Positions 40,631-50,509 of a DNA stretch of 64,000 nt are shown one piece after another; the first letter of the stretch is position 1; each line of letters opens with the position of its first letter. The notes below the pieces were generated by a model. That model did not search any database. It had not been told where the DNA came from and worked only from the letters and a program-made list of their open reading frames with translations. Made by a program: the position numbers and the translations under genes. This DNA is from Natrinema pellirubrum DSM 15624 (lineage in GTDB: Archaea; Halobacteriota; Halobacteria; Halobacteriales; Natrialbaceae): the NCBI RefSeq assembly GCF_000230735.2, contig NC_019963.1:1-64000 (forward strand), written 5' to 3'.

Positions 40631-40987
40631 CGATCCCCCTCGCGGTGAGCGTCCATCTGGACATCGTCCACTCACTATCACGATGTTGATAAACACCCAA
40701 CCATCCGGTGGGCTGTTCGCTGTCCTGTCCAACGGGGACATCCCGTTCTATACTAGTTGGTTTTGGCCTTCGATTTGCCCTGAACATTGCTCCCGTCCTG
40801 TGATTTTCCCCTGAACAACCCTCGGATTCCTGACCTGAACGGCTGCTCTGCCCTGAACAAACCCGATAATGGACCAGAGATTGGTGGATAGAACGGCTAA
40901 CAAGGGATGATTGGGATAAGGGCGATGCAGCAAAGTGAGCCAGTCGGCGACCCTCGTGGATTGCGTTCATAATTCTGATAAGAGGAG
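40631..40987. other. Intergenic region with iteron-like CCTGAAC repeats
   Basis: This 357-base gap lies between the primase and coupling-protein genes. It contains four direct CCTGAAC copies and a TGTCC/GGGACA hairpin at about 40729-40742. No gene is seen. Confidence 0.55.
40778..40859 (+). repeat. Four direct CCTGAAC repeats
   Basis: CCCTGAACA at 40778-40786, 40809-40817 and 40851-40859, and ACCTGAACG at 40833-40841. Spacings are 31, 24 and 18 bases. Confidence 0.7.
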
Positions 40988-43900
40988 TCATTCAAGGAGC
41001 TGTAATCCGTCTGTGGTCAGATCGATACCAGAGTAGACCGTCACCAAATCGTCGCCGTCTCTGACACGGTCATCCTCATACTCGATGACGTTCGAAAGCT
41101 TCCGACCGAACCAGCTCGCGTTTGTCCCATCGATGTCGTGCTGGTCAGTCCACTTCGAGTACGCTTGAAACAGGGTCGCCTTCGGAACCTGCGCTCCATC
41201 AGCCTCTCTGATGTACATCGCCGCGAACGCCTCGATGCCGTCACCATCTGGCTCGATTTCCACTCCCTCCGCTACTGATGAACCTGATCCAGCCGACGGG
41301 GCCGACTCCGCAGCCTCCCCCGAGTCTGGAGTCTGACTGTGCTCACCGGTAGGGTCGTCAGGCCATAGCTCGTCGTTGTCCGGTGATGCAGGCAGTTCGT
41401 GTGTGTCACCCTGCTGGAAGAGTGTGGGACTGCCGTCTTTTGGCAGTATCAGCACGAGGTAGCTGTCGCGCGAATACTCCGCGTCTGGCAGGTCGACGTC
41501 AGGGAGGAACGGCCGTTTGATCGGTGTCCACTCCGCCTCGAACTCCTCGCTTGACTCGTACGTCCGCGTTTCGCCGGGTTGATGGACGGTATACTGGCCG
41601 GATTCGCGGTCGTGACTGTAGTAGGCTGGCACGTCATCTTTCGAGAGCGGTCCATCATCCGGAACGCGGGCGAACTCCGTCTCACCGTCCGACAGTACGC
41701 GTTCACCGCTCTTGCGTCTCCAGACTGTCCGATTCGTGTCGGACGTACAGGGTCGAACGGCGGTGACGCCACCGTGGGCTGTTGCACCACCGCCGAAGGT
41801 CACGACCTCGTCGCAGTTGTAGAACTGTTCGGTGCCGTCCGCTCGCTCTCGCAACGGTACCGAGAGAATGTTCTCGACGCGTGATGCCCACTCTGTTTCG
41901 GGGTCACCTGGGCGAACGACGAAAATCGGGATGCGATCTGCGTCGTGCGCTCGTTTGAGGTTCTGCAAGACTTTCGCGGGCCGATCCGGTGTCGTCGTCT
42001 CGGCCTCGATGTTGAACACGACGTCGTGATCTGGGTGCGTCGCGATGGCGTCGGGTTGCTCGCTGCCGTCTTGTTCGAGGATATCGACGCTAAACCCGCG
42101 CTCGGTGAGGCCCCGCTCGGTCTCCACGAGCACTGCATCGTGGTCAGACCCGCCTGCCGACTCGACGTCGCCCGTTTCAGGTTGCACTTCTGCTTCGCCG
42201 GCCTCGGACAGTCGCGTCACGACATCACCATCCTGCAACTCGACGTCGATCAACCGCGACGCGTTACGGACCTCTGGTAGGTCATCGTCCGCGTAGTCGA
42301 TGTCGGAATGAGCGTTCTCAAGGCGCGTCGCCAGTTCCTCGTCGACAGCCGTGACGTCCACCCAGCCATTTGCCTCGCGGACGTCCGCTCGGATTTGGAC
42401 GGCGCGAATCGCGTCAGCCATCGTCTCGGCCAGGATTTTCGTCGGGTCCGCTGCTTCGTTGGCGTCGCTGTAGATGAGATTCTGCATAATCTCCGCGTCG
42501 GTCAACGGGTCGGTTCCATACCGGTCCAAACTCGCCTCGATGATATCGTCGACTGCATCCGATGACCGTAGTGGGGGATACGGTGGGAACGTCCGGAGGA
42601 GGACAGGTTCGGAGTACCGACCGCCCTCTAGTGGGAGTTTCGTCCAGGCCTGGTACTGATCGGTCGAGATGAGGTCTTCGGCAGTGTAGTCGCGGAATCG
42701 CTTCATCAAGAGCTGGGCGTCGTCGACGTCGTTCACGGAGAAGGCGATGAGGTTGTCGCAGTTGTTCTGCATCGCCTTCCGCGTGTCCTCGCCGAACTGC
42801 GAGGGATACTGAGAGGACAAGGTCACGGAGAGACGCATCGATCGGGCGCGGGCGAGCATCGACTCGATATCGAGGTTTTCGCTCGCGATGTCGTCGAACT
42901 CGTCACAGAGCACGAAGTAGGGATCTGGATCGGTATCGTGCTCGTAGGAGCGTTGTTGGATGGCACTCCAGAGGTTCCGCATCACGCCGAGCGTGACCAT
43001 CTTCTTGATGTCTGTGTTCTCGACGGGCGTCCGGACGATGACGATCCGATCGTTGTCGATGATGTCACGGAAGTCAATGGTGCTCTCGCGGTGGGAGATG
43101 ATCCGCCGGATGACCGAGTTTTCGACCCACGACTTGATGCGTTTGAGCAGCGGGCGGATCGTCTCGTCGTCCATCCGCGCGATTTCGAAACAGAATTCCC
43201 TGACGTAGGGATCCTCGACGTCGTAGGCGAACTCTTCGCGGCGCTCGGCGTGCAACAGGGTGAAGTACATATCGATCACCGAGAACGGCTGGTCGGACTG
43301 CATCATCGCCCGGCCCATCGACTCGGTGATCGACTCCATGTTGATCCCCCAGTACTCGTCCGTATCGAAGATCGCTTTCAGGTTCTCGATGCGATTCTCG
43401 ATCTCGTTCTCACGCTCCTCTTCAGTCTCGCAGTCGGGGACTTCGAGGAAGTTCAGCCCGACCGTCTTGTCGTGCTCGGATGAACCAGGTTCGATCCAGA
43501 CGACGTCTTTGAGCCGGTCTTCGGGCAGCATCCGCAGGAGTTCGCGTGAGTCGCGGCCTTTCGGGTCGAAGTATACGAATCCATACCCTGAATACGCCCA
43601 CTGGACCATCATGTTCAGCAACTCTGTGGTCTTCCCGTAGCCGGTGGTTCCCGTAATCCAGATGTGCCGGAAGAGAGACTCGAAGCGGAGCGGGGCTTCG
43701 CGGAACCCTCGTTGGGCGTCCTCGTCGTACCCAATCCACAGCGGCGATGGAGCTGTATCGACACCCGATTCTAGCATCTCGCGGACGTGTGATCCGGCGA
43801 CGGTGCCCTCGTTCAGCGTCTCAGTGACGACTGGCTTGCTCCCGACGTAGTCCGTCTCCTGTTCGGTGATATCGTACGTTTCGCCAAGCAGCGACTGTGG

Positions 43901-44047
43901 ACCCGGACTGGTCCCAGTCATCCGACCTGCGTCACCCTCGAAGCTCTCGTCGGACCTCGCTTCACGTGGCGTGTCGTCGCTCTCTGACGTGCCTTCCGAC
44001 GTAGCGTCCTGGTCGGCGTCGTCGCGACCGAAGAAGCGATCAAACAC
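40988..44047 (-). CDS. VirD4/HerA-like coupling ATPase with fused nuclease-like and winged-helix domains
   Basis: A 1019-residue protein starting with GTG at 44047, overlapping the upstream gene by eight bases. The FtsK/VirD4 ATPase core has Walker A GTTGYGKT (about 133-140) and Walker B YFVLCDEFDD (about 377-386). From about 638 to 723 a region with PDAIATH and, 16 residues on, the EAE of FNIEAETTT looks like a PD-(D/E)XK nuclease fold. The C-terminal 80 residues (VPKATLFQAYSKWTDQHDID, WFGRKLSNVIEYEDD) resemble the winged helix at the end of D5/P4-type primases. It should bring plasmid DNA to the transfer channel. ATPase assignment strong; added domains inferred. Confidence 0.82.
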   Translation of the reverse strand: MFDRFFGRDDADQDATSEGTSESDDTPREARSDESFEGDAGRMTGTSPGPQSLLGETYDITEQETDYVGSKPVVTETLNEGTVAGSHVREMLESGVDTAPSPLWIGYDEDAQRGFREAPLRFESLFRHIWITGTTGYGKTTELLNMMVQWAYSGYGFVYFDPKGRDSRELLRMLPEDRLKDVVWIEPGSSEHDKTVGLNFLEVPDCETEEERENEIENRIENLKAIFDTDEYWGINMESITESMGRAMMQSDQPFSVIDMYFTLLHAERREEFAYDVEDPYVREFCFEIARMDDETIRPLLKRIKSWVENSVIRRIISHRESTIDFRDIIDNDRIVIVRTPVENTDIKKMVTLGVMRNLWSAIQQRSYEHDTDPDPYFVLCDEFDDIASENLDIESMLARARSMRLSVTLSSQYPSQFGEDTRKAMQNNCDNLIAFSVNDVDDAQLLMKRFRDYTAEDLISTDQYQAWTKLPLEGGRYSEPVLLRTFPPYPPLRSSDAVDDIIEASLDRYGTDPLTDAEIMQNLIYSDANEAADPTKILAETMADAIRAVQIRADVREANGWVDVTAVDEELATRLENAHSDIDYADDDLPEVRNASRLIDVELQDGDVVTRLSEAGEAEVQPETGDVESAGGSDHDAVLVETERGLTERGFSVDILEQDGSEQPDAIATHPDHDVVFNIEAETTTPDRPAKVLQNLKRAHDADRIPIFVVRPGDPETEWASRVENILSVPLRERADGTEQFYNCDEVVTFGGGATAHGGVTAVRPCTSDTNRTVWRRKSGERVLSDGETEFARVPDDGPLSKDDVPAYYSHDRESGQYTVHQPGETRTYESSEEFEAEWTPIKRPFLPDVDLPDAEYSRDSYLVLILPKDGSPTLFQQGDTHELPASPDNDELWPDDPTGEHSQTPDSGEAAESAPSAGSGSSVAEGVEIEPDGDGIEAFAAMYIREADGAQVPKATLFQAYSKWTDQHDIDGTNASWFGRKLSNVIEYEDDRVRDGDDLVTVYSGIDLTTDGLQLLE

Positions 44048-45167
44048 GATCCTCTCCTCCCTGTCTGGCCGGTCGCTCGTCAGACCGGTGTCTAGTCGCA
44101 GATTGTTCGTACTGGTCCGTATCTGCGGGGACGCGGTCGCCGCGCTGGGTGTAGCGCCAGTCGATATTCGGCGTCTCGATCTCGTTGTTCGGGATATGGG
44201 CAACGCCGGCGAGCTCGTCGACAGTCATGATCATGCGCCGGTCGGTCCACTCGCGGTCAGCCATCCGAGTGACGTGCTGGCGGAGCTGTTTCGCGCGCTT
44301 GCCGTCCTTGCGATGCCAGACTGGCGTATCGTCGAGACCCTGCTCGGTGATGGCGTTATAGTACTTCCTGAACATCCCGGCGACGCCACGGGCACGGGCC
44401 TCGGCTTCGTCTTTATCCGTGGACGCTGCGAGGACGCGGATGTTGACGTGGAACGCCTGCTGGCCGCGCTGCTGCTCGATGGTTTCGGCGGCCTGTTTGT
44501 CCTTCTCGCTCGCTGGCCGCGTGCGGGGATTCAGCCACCCTACAGAGGTTCCCTGTCGGAGTGCGTGAGCGAGGTCGTCGACGCTGTTGTGCTTGAATCG
44601 GTCGCCGTCCGTCCAGGACTGCTTTGCCGGTCGGAAGACGACCTGCGTGACGACCGTGCTGTCGTCGAGTGTGAGCATCTCGCTTGTAATCTCGCCGTAC
44701 GGGTCGTTCGCCCATTCGTCGCTGTTGTGGTGGCGAATCGGGTAGTACGGAAGTTTCTCCATTTCGAGCCACGCACCAGCGACGTACTCGTCGGGGTCGA
44801 TAACGGGGAAGGCAACTCCTCCGTCGACGGGGAACACCTCGCTGTTGGCGTAGTTGTTGCCGACGCGGCGGCGGAACTTGTCGGCGGCCGCCTCGGTCGC
44901 GGCGTGCATGTAGAACGTGATCTTCCCCTCGTCGAACCAGACCTCGAAGGAGTGGTGGTCGCTCGTGTTCTTCCCCCGGAAGTTCGTCGTAACGTCGTGA
45001 ACTGATTGGAGTAGCCCGGCGCCGTCGACGACGCCCTGGTTCTCTTTGAACGGGCGAATTCGGAGCAAAATCCCCGGCGCATCCGCCGGCTGCTGGACAA
45101 GTGGTTCTTCGATCGGTAGCTGTGTGGCGTCGTACTGCGAGGTGCCGCCGAAGAGTCGGTTAATCAT
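44040..45167 (-). CDS. Conserved conjugation-operon protein of unknown function
   Basis: A 375-residue protein starting MINRLFGGTSQYDATQLP. It overlaps the VirB4-like gene (8 bases) and the coupling-protein gene (8 bases). HSFEVWFDEGKITFYMHAAT and HVNIRVLAASTDKDEAEARA recall the N-terminal, non-ATPase part of VirB4/HerA-type proteins, so it may be a partner that lost or never had the ATPase. The C-terminus is charged and basic. Function unknown. Confidence 0.7.
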   Translation of the reverse strand: MINRLFGGTSQYDATQLPIEEPLVQQPADAPGILLRIRPFKENQGVVDGAGLLQSVHDVTTNFRGKNTSDHHSFEVWFDEGKITFYMHAATEAAADKFRRRVGNNYANSEVFPVDGGVAFPVIDPDEYVAGAWLEMEKLPYYPIRHHNSDEWANDPYGEITSEMLTLDDSTVVTQVVFRPAKQSWTDGDRFKHNSVDDLAHALRQGTSVGWLNPRTRPASEKDKQAAETIEQQRGQQAFHVNIRVLAASTDKDEAEARARGVAGMFRKYYNAITEQGLDDTPVWHRKDGKRAKQLRQHVTRMADREWTDRRMIMTVDELAGVAHIPNNEIETPNIDWRYTQRGDRVPADTDQYEQSATRHRSDERPARQGGEDRV

Positions 45168-48100
45168 CGTCACTCGCCTCCTCCTCGGACTGACTAGCGT
45201 CCTCGCCGCCATCGGCGAGCGCGGACGTCTCCTCCGTGCCGTTCCGCCGTGCGTTTGCGACCACCGCCTCGACGATCTCGTCCTCGGTGAATCCATCATC
45301 GAGAATGCGAGTGGCCTCGTCCTCGCAGAGATCGTAGCGACTGGTGAGGGCATTCATCCGCGCCTCGTTCTCCACGAACGCCTCGAAGTCGACCAGTTCT
45401 TCAGACTCATCGCTGATGGCTTGCTGGATGAACTCCTTATCTGCTGGTTCGTAGTCGATGACGCGTTTCTCGAAGGGGTCCGCAACGACGTGGAGCGGAT
45501 ACGTCCCGTGTTCCTCGACGCAAACGAGCGCCTGACTGTAGCCGAGATCCTCCTTCCCGGCATCCGCCCCACGAACGTACTGGCGCTGCTCGCGCGTCAG
45601 CCCGATTTTGTCGGCCGTTTCGTCGTCCAGATCGGGCAGTTTGTGGAAGACTTTGATCGGGCACATGCCGAGGATCTTCTCGGCCTGGTCGGTCTCGTAG
45701 AACTCCTGGGCGGTCTGCGACAGTAAGACCATCCGGAGGCCGGCGTGGCGCTGGTGGCGGAACGCCGTTTCGAGGAAATCGAGATTCGCTTGGTCTTCGA
45801 AGAGGTAGTGGGCCTCGTCGATGGCGAGTTCGACGTTGCGGTCGGTCTTCTTCGCCTGCTGGTAGACCGTCGACAACAGCAACTGCATCAGGAACGTCTG
45901 CCGGTCGATTCCCGACGCACTCCCCTCGATCTGCCCGAGGTCGATATAGACGACCTTGTTGTCACCCTCGAGGATATTGACTTCTGAGCGTTCCGCGAGG
46001 TTGTCGTACGATCCGCCCTCACGGAAGGGCTGGAATGCGATCGCCAATTCGTCCGCGTACTCTGCAGCACGTTCGCGAGCAGATTCGGACGCCGCGATGT
46101 TGTGCTCGTCAGGGTTTTCCGCGACATCAGCGAGAATCCGATGGACGTCGGTCATCGTCGGCGAGTTCTCGGGCGTATGCGTCGAGATGTCGTCTTCGAC
46201 GACACCGGCCTGACGGTACGCCTCGTCGATGACGTACGAGAGTACGCCCGTCTCAGTCCCGAGGTCGATGTCACGAGCGGTCAGGAAATTTTCGAGGACG
46301 GCGTAGACTTCGTCTTTCTTCGCGGACAGTGGGGAGATGCCGTCCTCGGCGTTGAGGACTTCCTGTGGCGTCTCACGGATCTCCAGGGGATTCAGATGTG
46401 TGTCGCCACCCACCGTGATCGTCTTCGCGTCCAGGGCGTCGGCGATGCCTCTGAACCCTCCGACTGGGTCGATCATCACGAGCATCGTATCCTGCTGGCG
46501 TTTCATCATCCGCAGGTGACGCATGATGTCACCGAACGTCTTCCCGGCGCCGGGCATTCCGACGACGAGTTCGCTGTGGCCGGTTTCGAGGTTCCACGGG
46601 TTGATCTGGACGGGTGAGCCGTTGTGGCCGTGGTAGCCGTACTCGACACCCTCGTCCATCATCATGTAGTTCGACGAGAACGGGAACATCGCCCCGATGG
46701 CTTGATTCGTCAGCGTCGACATCCGGTCGCGACCGAGTTCGTTCGCACCGAGGGGCGAGACAGTTGCAAGCCCTTTCTCCTGCCAGCGGTTCGCGACTTT
46801 GAGTGTGCAGTTCGCCGGGGCGTCCTTGACGATCGAGCGTAGCCTTGTCGTCTGGTTATCGAGTTCCTGCTTGCTCTCGGCGGATAGTCGGATGAAGACG
46901 CCGCCACGGTAGAACGACGCCTTGTTCGCACGGACGAGTGACCGCATGAATTTCCCACGGTCGATATCGTCCTGGAGGTCCTCGGCTTTGAGACTGTTGG
47001 CGTCGTGCTGGTTGACCTTCAGATCCGAAATCCAGTCGGCCATCATGTCCTCGGCCGATTGGGTGTCGAATGGGTCGAGATGGATGCTGATGTCCGTCTG
47101 TAGCTCAGTCTCCAATAGAAGGCGCTCGAACATCCCGTCGGCAGGCTCTTCTGGGAACTGTTCGATCCAGAACGTCCGAACATACGTGTCGTCGTTGATG
47201 ACGGCGTAGGTCGTCTCCCAGTCGACCGTCGACGGCGCGATCACCGATTGATGTAGCGTCGACGTGTCGCCGAGGCGGTCCTGATCAGCGATCTCCGTTT
47301 CTGATGCCTTACTGTCTCCACTATCGAGGTCGTCCATCGCATCGACGACATCGTCTGGATCGGGCGTCGACGGTACGTCGTCGCTAATGCCGTGGGCGAC
47401 GACTGGGAACGTGCCGATTGCGTCAGTGATGTCGCCATACTCCTCAGTCCGTCCCGTCCAGTACTCTTTGGTCACACGGGTGAGGTCGTAGGCGTCGACC
47501 GGACTGACTGAGCAGCGGTACAGCGAGGACCCACCGCGGCGAATCTGGCCGAGGCGGGATTCTAACTTGTCTTCCTTGAGTCGGTCACGTTCGGCCTTGG
47601 AGAGACCATCAGACTGGAAGCGGCCAAACACGCGCCCCACGACAGGGATGTCGGCGAGGTAGGCGAGTACGCTGTCGCCGGTTTCGTCGAGCTGTTCGAC
47701 GTCGGCGTCGCGAACGGCGGTGATAATGTAGTATTCGCGGATGGTCGTGCTCTCGGAGTCGATATCGCCGTTCTGGTCGGTGTTGGTGGTGATGTACTCG
47801 TCGAGCAGTCGCTTGAGGACGGGCCGTGAGCGGACGTCGGCGTCACCGAGGCGACGCTGGTGGTCGCGGACGCTGTCGTCCTGGTCGACCTCCCGGCTAG
47901 TGATATAGAACTTCACGGGGAAGTCGATGGTCGCGTTGACGAACTCGGAGAGCGAGTCCACGGCTTTCGCCCACGCCTCGTCATCCTCGAGGGCCATGTT
48001 CGCCGGCTCGATCTTCATCGCACCGACAAGCGCGCCGTCTGACCGCTCGATGGCATGCGGGAAGACCTGCCCAACGCGAGTTAGATAGCGGACCTCGCTA

Positions 48101-48417
48101 TTGTCCTCGCCGTGCGTGTACTCTTTGTTCTTGACTGCCCAGCCGAGCCGTGCGGCTAGCCACTCGGTGAGCCACAGGTAGGAGGGCTTCACTTTGTGGA
48201 GCACTCCGAGGACGAGGCCGAGCATGATGCCGAACCCGAGAACGGGAATGGTGAGTGCGGCCGGGACGAGTGCTGCACCGACGAGCGTGACGAACGCCAC
48301 GCCGACGAACAGCATGATCTCGCCAATCGTGTACCCCTGGAAGAACGCTGTCGTGCCGCCGAGTGACTGATGGATCCGTCGGGCGCTGTACTCCTGGTCG
48401 TCAGTGTTCGTACTCAT
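45160..48417 (-). CDS. virB4: VirB4-like conjugation ATPase with N-terminal VirB3-like membrane segment
   Basis: A 1085-residue protein. Residues about 31-72 form two membrane helices (IGEIMLFVGVAFVTLVGAAL and IPVLGFGIMLGLVLGV), as in VirB3-VirB4 fusions. Walker A is GMPGAGKT (620-627) and Walker B is VELAIDEAHYLF (862-873); LRMVLLSQTAQEF follows as in VirB4/TraC. It powers pilus assembly and DNA transfer. It overlaps the downstream gene and follows the VirB6-like gene by four bases. Confidence 0.9.
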   Translation of the reverse strand: MSTNTDDQEYSARRIHQSLGGTTAFFQGYTIGEIMLFVGVAFVTLVGAALVPAALTIPVLGFGIMLGLVLGVLHKVKPSYLWLTEWLAARLGWAVKNKEYTHGEDNSEVRYLTRVGQVFPHAIERSDGALVGAMKIEPANMALEDDEAWAKAVDSLSEFVNATIDFPVKFYITSREVDQDDSVRDHQRRLGDADVRSRPVLKRLLDEYITTNTDQNGDIDSESTTIREYYIITAVRDADVEQLDETGDSVLAYLADIPVVGRVFGRFQSDGLSKAERDRLKEDKLESRLGQIRRGGSSLYRCSVSPVDAYDLTRVTKEYWTGRTEEYGDITDAIGTFPVVAHGISDDVPSTPDPDDVVDAMDDLDSGDSKASETEIADQDRLGDTSTLHQSVIAPSTVDWETTYAVINDDTYVRTFWIEQFPEEPADGMFERLLLETELQTDISIHLDPFDTQSAEDMMADWISDLKVNQHDANSLKAEDLQDDIDRGKFMRSLVRANKASFYRGGVFIRLSAESKQELDNQTTRLRSIVKDAPANCTLKVANRWQEKGLATVSPLGANELGRDRMSTLTNQAIGAMFPFSSNYMMMDEGVEYGYHGHNGSPVQINPWNLETGHSELVVGMPGAGKTFGDIMRHLRMMKRQQDTMLVMIDPVGGFRGIADALDAKTITVGGDTHLNPLEIRETPQEVLNAEDGISPLSAKKDEVYAVLENFLTARDIDLGTETGVLSYVIDEAYRQAGVVEDDISTHTPENSPTMTDVHRILADVAENPDEHNIAASESARERAAEYADELAIAFQPFREGGSYDNLAERSEVNILEGDNKVVYIDLGQIEGSASGIDRQTFLMQLLLSTVYQQAKKTDRNVELAIDEAHYLFEDQANLDFLETAFRHQRHAGLRMVLLSQTAQEFYETDQAEKILGMCPIKVFHKLPDLDDETADKIGLTREQRQYVRGADAGKEDLGYSQALVCVEEHGTYPLHVVADPFEKRVIDYEPADKEFIQQAISDESEELVDFEAFVENEARMNALTSRYDLCEDEATRILDDGFTEDEIVEAVVANARRNGTEETSALADGGEDASQSEEEASDDD

Positions 48418-48421
48418 GAAA

Positions 48422-49618
48422 TTACCACCGTGAGACTTTCTCTTTCGTATTTTTGAACGCCTGCTTCGACCGGGCCTTCGCCGCCTGCGATGCCCGACTT
48501 GCGTCTTCTTTCGCCTTATCGCGCATCCGCCCGGTCTTCGATTGCCGCAGGTTGTTGTAGCGGCCTGCGTGATCCGTCGCTGACTGGGCGGAGGAACCTA
48601 GTTTGTAGGCGTTCGAGTCGCCGCCCCCGAGCTGGGCCTGTCCGCTCTTTGTCACTGGACCAGATTTGTTCTGCGCGTATCCTCGATGCACGTTCCGGGC
48701 ACCGCGAACCGATTTCCCAGTTCCTTTCTTCGCGGCTGAGGCGGCAGCTGCCGGATTCGTATGGGTAGCTCCCCGACGGGCGATTGTCTGAATCGCGGGG
48801 GCAGACCAGTAGACGGTCATAATCGAGGCGATACAGGCTGCCGGAATGAGCACGAGTCCGAGGAATAGCGAGAAGATTCCACTTGCGCTCGCTGTGAGAT
48901 CCATCTGCCAGCCGATCCGGAAGAGGACTGCAGCAGGAAGTCCCGCGAGAACCAGACCAGGGTAGATGCCGGCGGCACGGCGAGCAATCTTCGAGGCCGG
49001 GGTGAGGGGCCATACGTCGAGGGCCCAGAAGACGCCGAGCAACGGCATCAACGGGGTGAGCACGAGAATGCCCAGCCAGCGGAGGCCGTAGACGAGGCCA
49101 GCAACGATGAGCAGGAAGTTCGAGACGAGAGCCATGGCGAGAACGACGAAGAGGCCACCGACTGCTGACTCGATGAGACTCCCAAACCCTGCCGACATAT
49201 CGTTGATTGGGGCAAGCGTGAGGCCAACTGCATTGACGAATTGGAGCGGGATCGACACAAGGGGGAACCAGACGAACGATCCCATGAATACGAGCCCGAT
49301 ACGTCGGAGAAGACGCTTTCGTCGGTAAGGACTGATCGACCCTGACCGCAGACCGATGTAGGCGAGCCCGACGATGAGCAACATTACCGTCAACGGCAGG
49401 ATATACTGGAGATAGAAATCTGCGTACAGGCTCTGCCATGGCGCATTATCAGGGGTGCCGACGACGATGTACCGGGAGTTGGATTCCGGCGCAGGGACAC
49501 CGACAATCGGATTGAGAAGGGCCCTGAAAATGTCGTTCGCGAACCCGAGGAGTGCCTCTTTGATGCTGTTGATGACGTTCTCGATGGCGTCCTGTACCTG
49601 TTCCTCAAGCCATCCCAT
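48422..49618 (-). CDS. VirB6/TrbL-like polytopic membrane protein
   Basis: A 398-residue protein. The first 290 residues hold about six membrane helices (ILPLTVMLLIVGLAYIGLRS, LLIVAGLVYGLRWLGILVL, IFSLFLGLVLIPAACIASIM). The last 110 are basic, Ser/Ala/Lys-rich and probably cytoplasmic. Topology and position directly before VirB4 fit the inner-membrane channel subunit of a type IV secretion system. Assigned by topology and context, not motif. Confidence 0.75.
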   Translation of the reverse strand: MGWLEEQVQDAIENVINSIKEALLGFANDIFRALLNPIVGVPAPESNSRYIVVGTPDNAPWQSLYADFYLQYILPLTVMLLIVGLAYIGLRSGSISPYRRKRLLRRIGLVFMGSFVWFPLVSIPLQFVNAVGLTLAPINDMSAGFGSLIESAVGGLFVVLAMALVSNFLLIVAGLVYGLRWLGILVLTPLMPLLGVFWALDVWPLTPASKIARRAAGIYPGLVLAGLPAAVLFRIGWQMDLTASASGIFSLFLGLVLIPAACIASIMTVYWSAPAIQTIARRGATHTNPAAAASAAKKGTGKSVRGARNVHRGYAQNKSGPVTKSGQAQLGGGDSNAYKLGSSAQSATDHAGRYNNLRQSKTGRMRDKAKEDASRASQAAKARSKQAFKNTKEKVSRW

Positions 49619-50509
49619 TCAGGCATCCTCCCCGTTCGACGTCGTCTGGGTCGAGTCAGTCGGGCCACCGTCGACGATGGTGAGCTCGCACGAGTTGTTC
49701 GTTCCACCGTACTCAATCGTCTGTGAGTACGACGGGTTCGCCCCGGCCTGGACGGCTCCAGTTACTGTGAGTGGAGCCGTTCCGAGGTCGCTACAGTTGA
49801 CGTGTGCCCCCATTCCAAGACGCCCCTCGGTCTGGTAGATCGGAGCCGACGAGTAGACGGTCGTCGTCTCACCGGCCGGAAGGAGTGTATTGTGGCCGAA
49901 TTCCATCGTCTCCTGTGACTTCACTCGACAGAGCGGGGCGTCCGTCCACCGGGCCATGGTGAGGAACGACGGAGCATTCCCCGTATTCTCGATAGAGAAC
50001 GCGGCGAGTTGCTGCCACGTCGATCTGTCTTTGTCCCAGTCCATGTCCGGGTGATTCTGGGCCCACATGACGTCTGTAATCGTGAGTTCGGGCTCAAGGG
50101 AGATCGTCGTCTTGCCGATGGGCTCGTCACCAGCGACGGCGACGACTCGGTACTCTCCGGGAGTGTACCCGTCTTCGGCTTCGCCGAGTAGCTGAAATGT
50201 AACCTGTGTCGCTCCCTCTTGCACTCGCTGAAGCGAGTTCATCTCACCGTTCGGGTTGATGAGATTCACCGAATCAGCGTTAGTGTCGCTAGCGAGTTCG
50301 ACGACGAGGCCGGTCTCGGTCATCGCGACGCGCTCGAAGGCATCGCTCTCGCCTCCCGGTGGGGGCGACGTCTCAGAACCCGGACTGGTGGGTTCGGATG
50401 GCGATGAGGAACACCCAGAGAGCGCGACGAGAGTAGCGCTAAGGCCACTGAGAACTGTTCGACGGTCAATACACTTGCCGTGAGTGGGAGCTGTTGTGTT
50501 GTCGTTCAT
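49619..50509 (-). CDS. Tat-exported lipoprotein of the conjugation operon
   Basis: A 296-residue lipoprotein. A twin-arginine signal (DRRTVLSGL, Arg16-Arg17) ends in a lipobox LSGC (Cys33). The mature part is Ser/Pro-rich and then beta-rich (SIENTGNAPSFLTMARWTDA), suggesting Ig-like domains on the cell surface. It shares four bases with the upstream surface-protein gene. Perhaps a pilus-base or mating-surface component. Confidence 0.8.
   Translation of the reverse strand: MNDNTTAPTHGKCIDRRTVLSGLSATLVALSGCSSSPSEPTSPGSETSPPPGGESDAFERVAMTETGLVVELASDTNADSVNLINPNGEMNSLQRVQEGATQVTFQLLGEAEDGYTPGEYRVVAVAGDEPIGKTTISLEPELTITDVMWAQNHPDMDWDKDRSTWQQLAAFSIENTGNAPSFLTMARWTDAPLCRVKSQETMEFGHNTLLPAGETTTVYSSAPIYQTEGRLGMGAHVNCSDLGTAPLTVTGAVQAGANPSYSQTIEYGGTNNSCELTIVDGGPTDSTQTTSNGEDA

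Noticed and set aside
43866-45005. 379-codon plus-strand frame opposite the coupling-operon genes
   Set aside because: Shadow of the conserved minus-strand genes with acidic/Arg-rich mirror composition.
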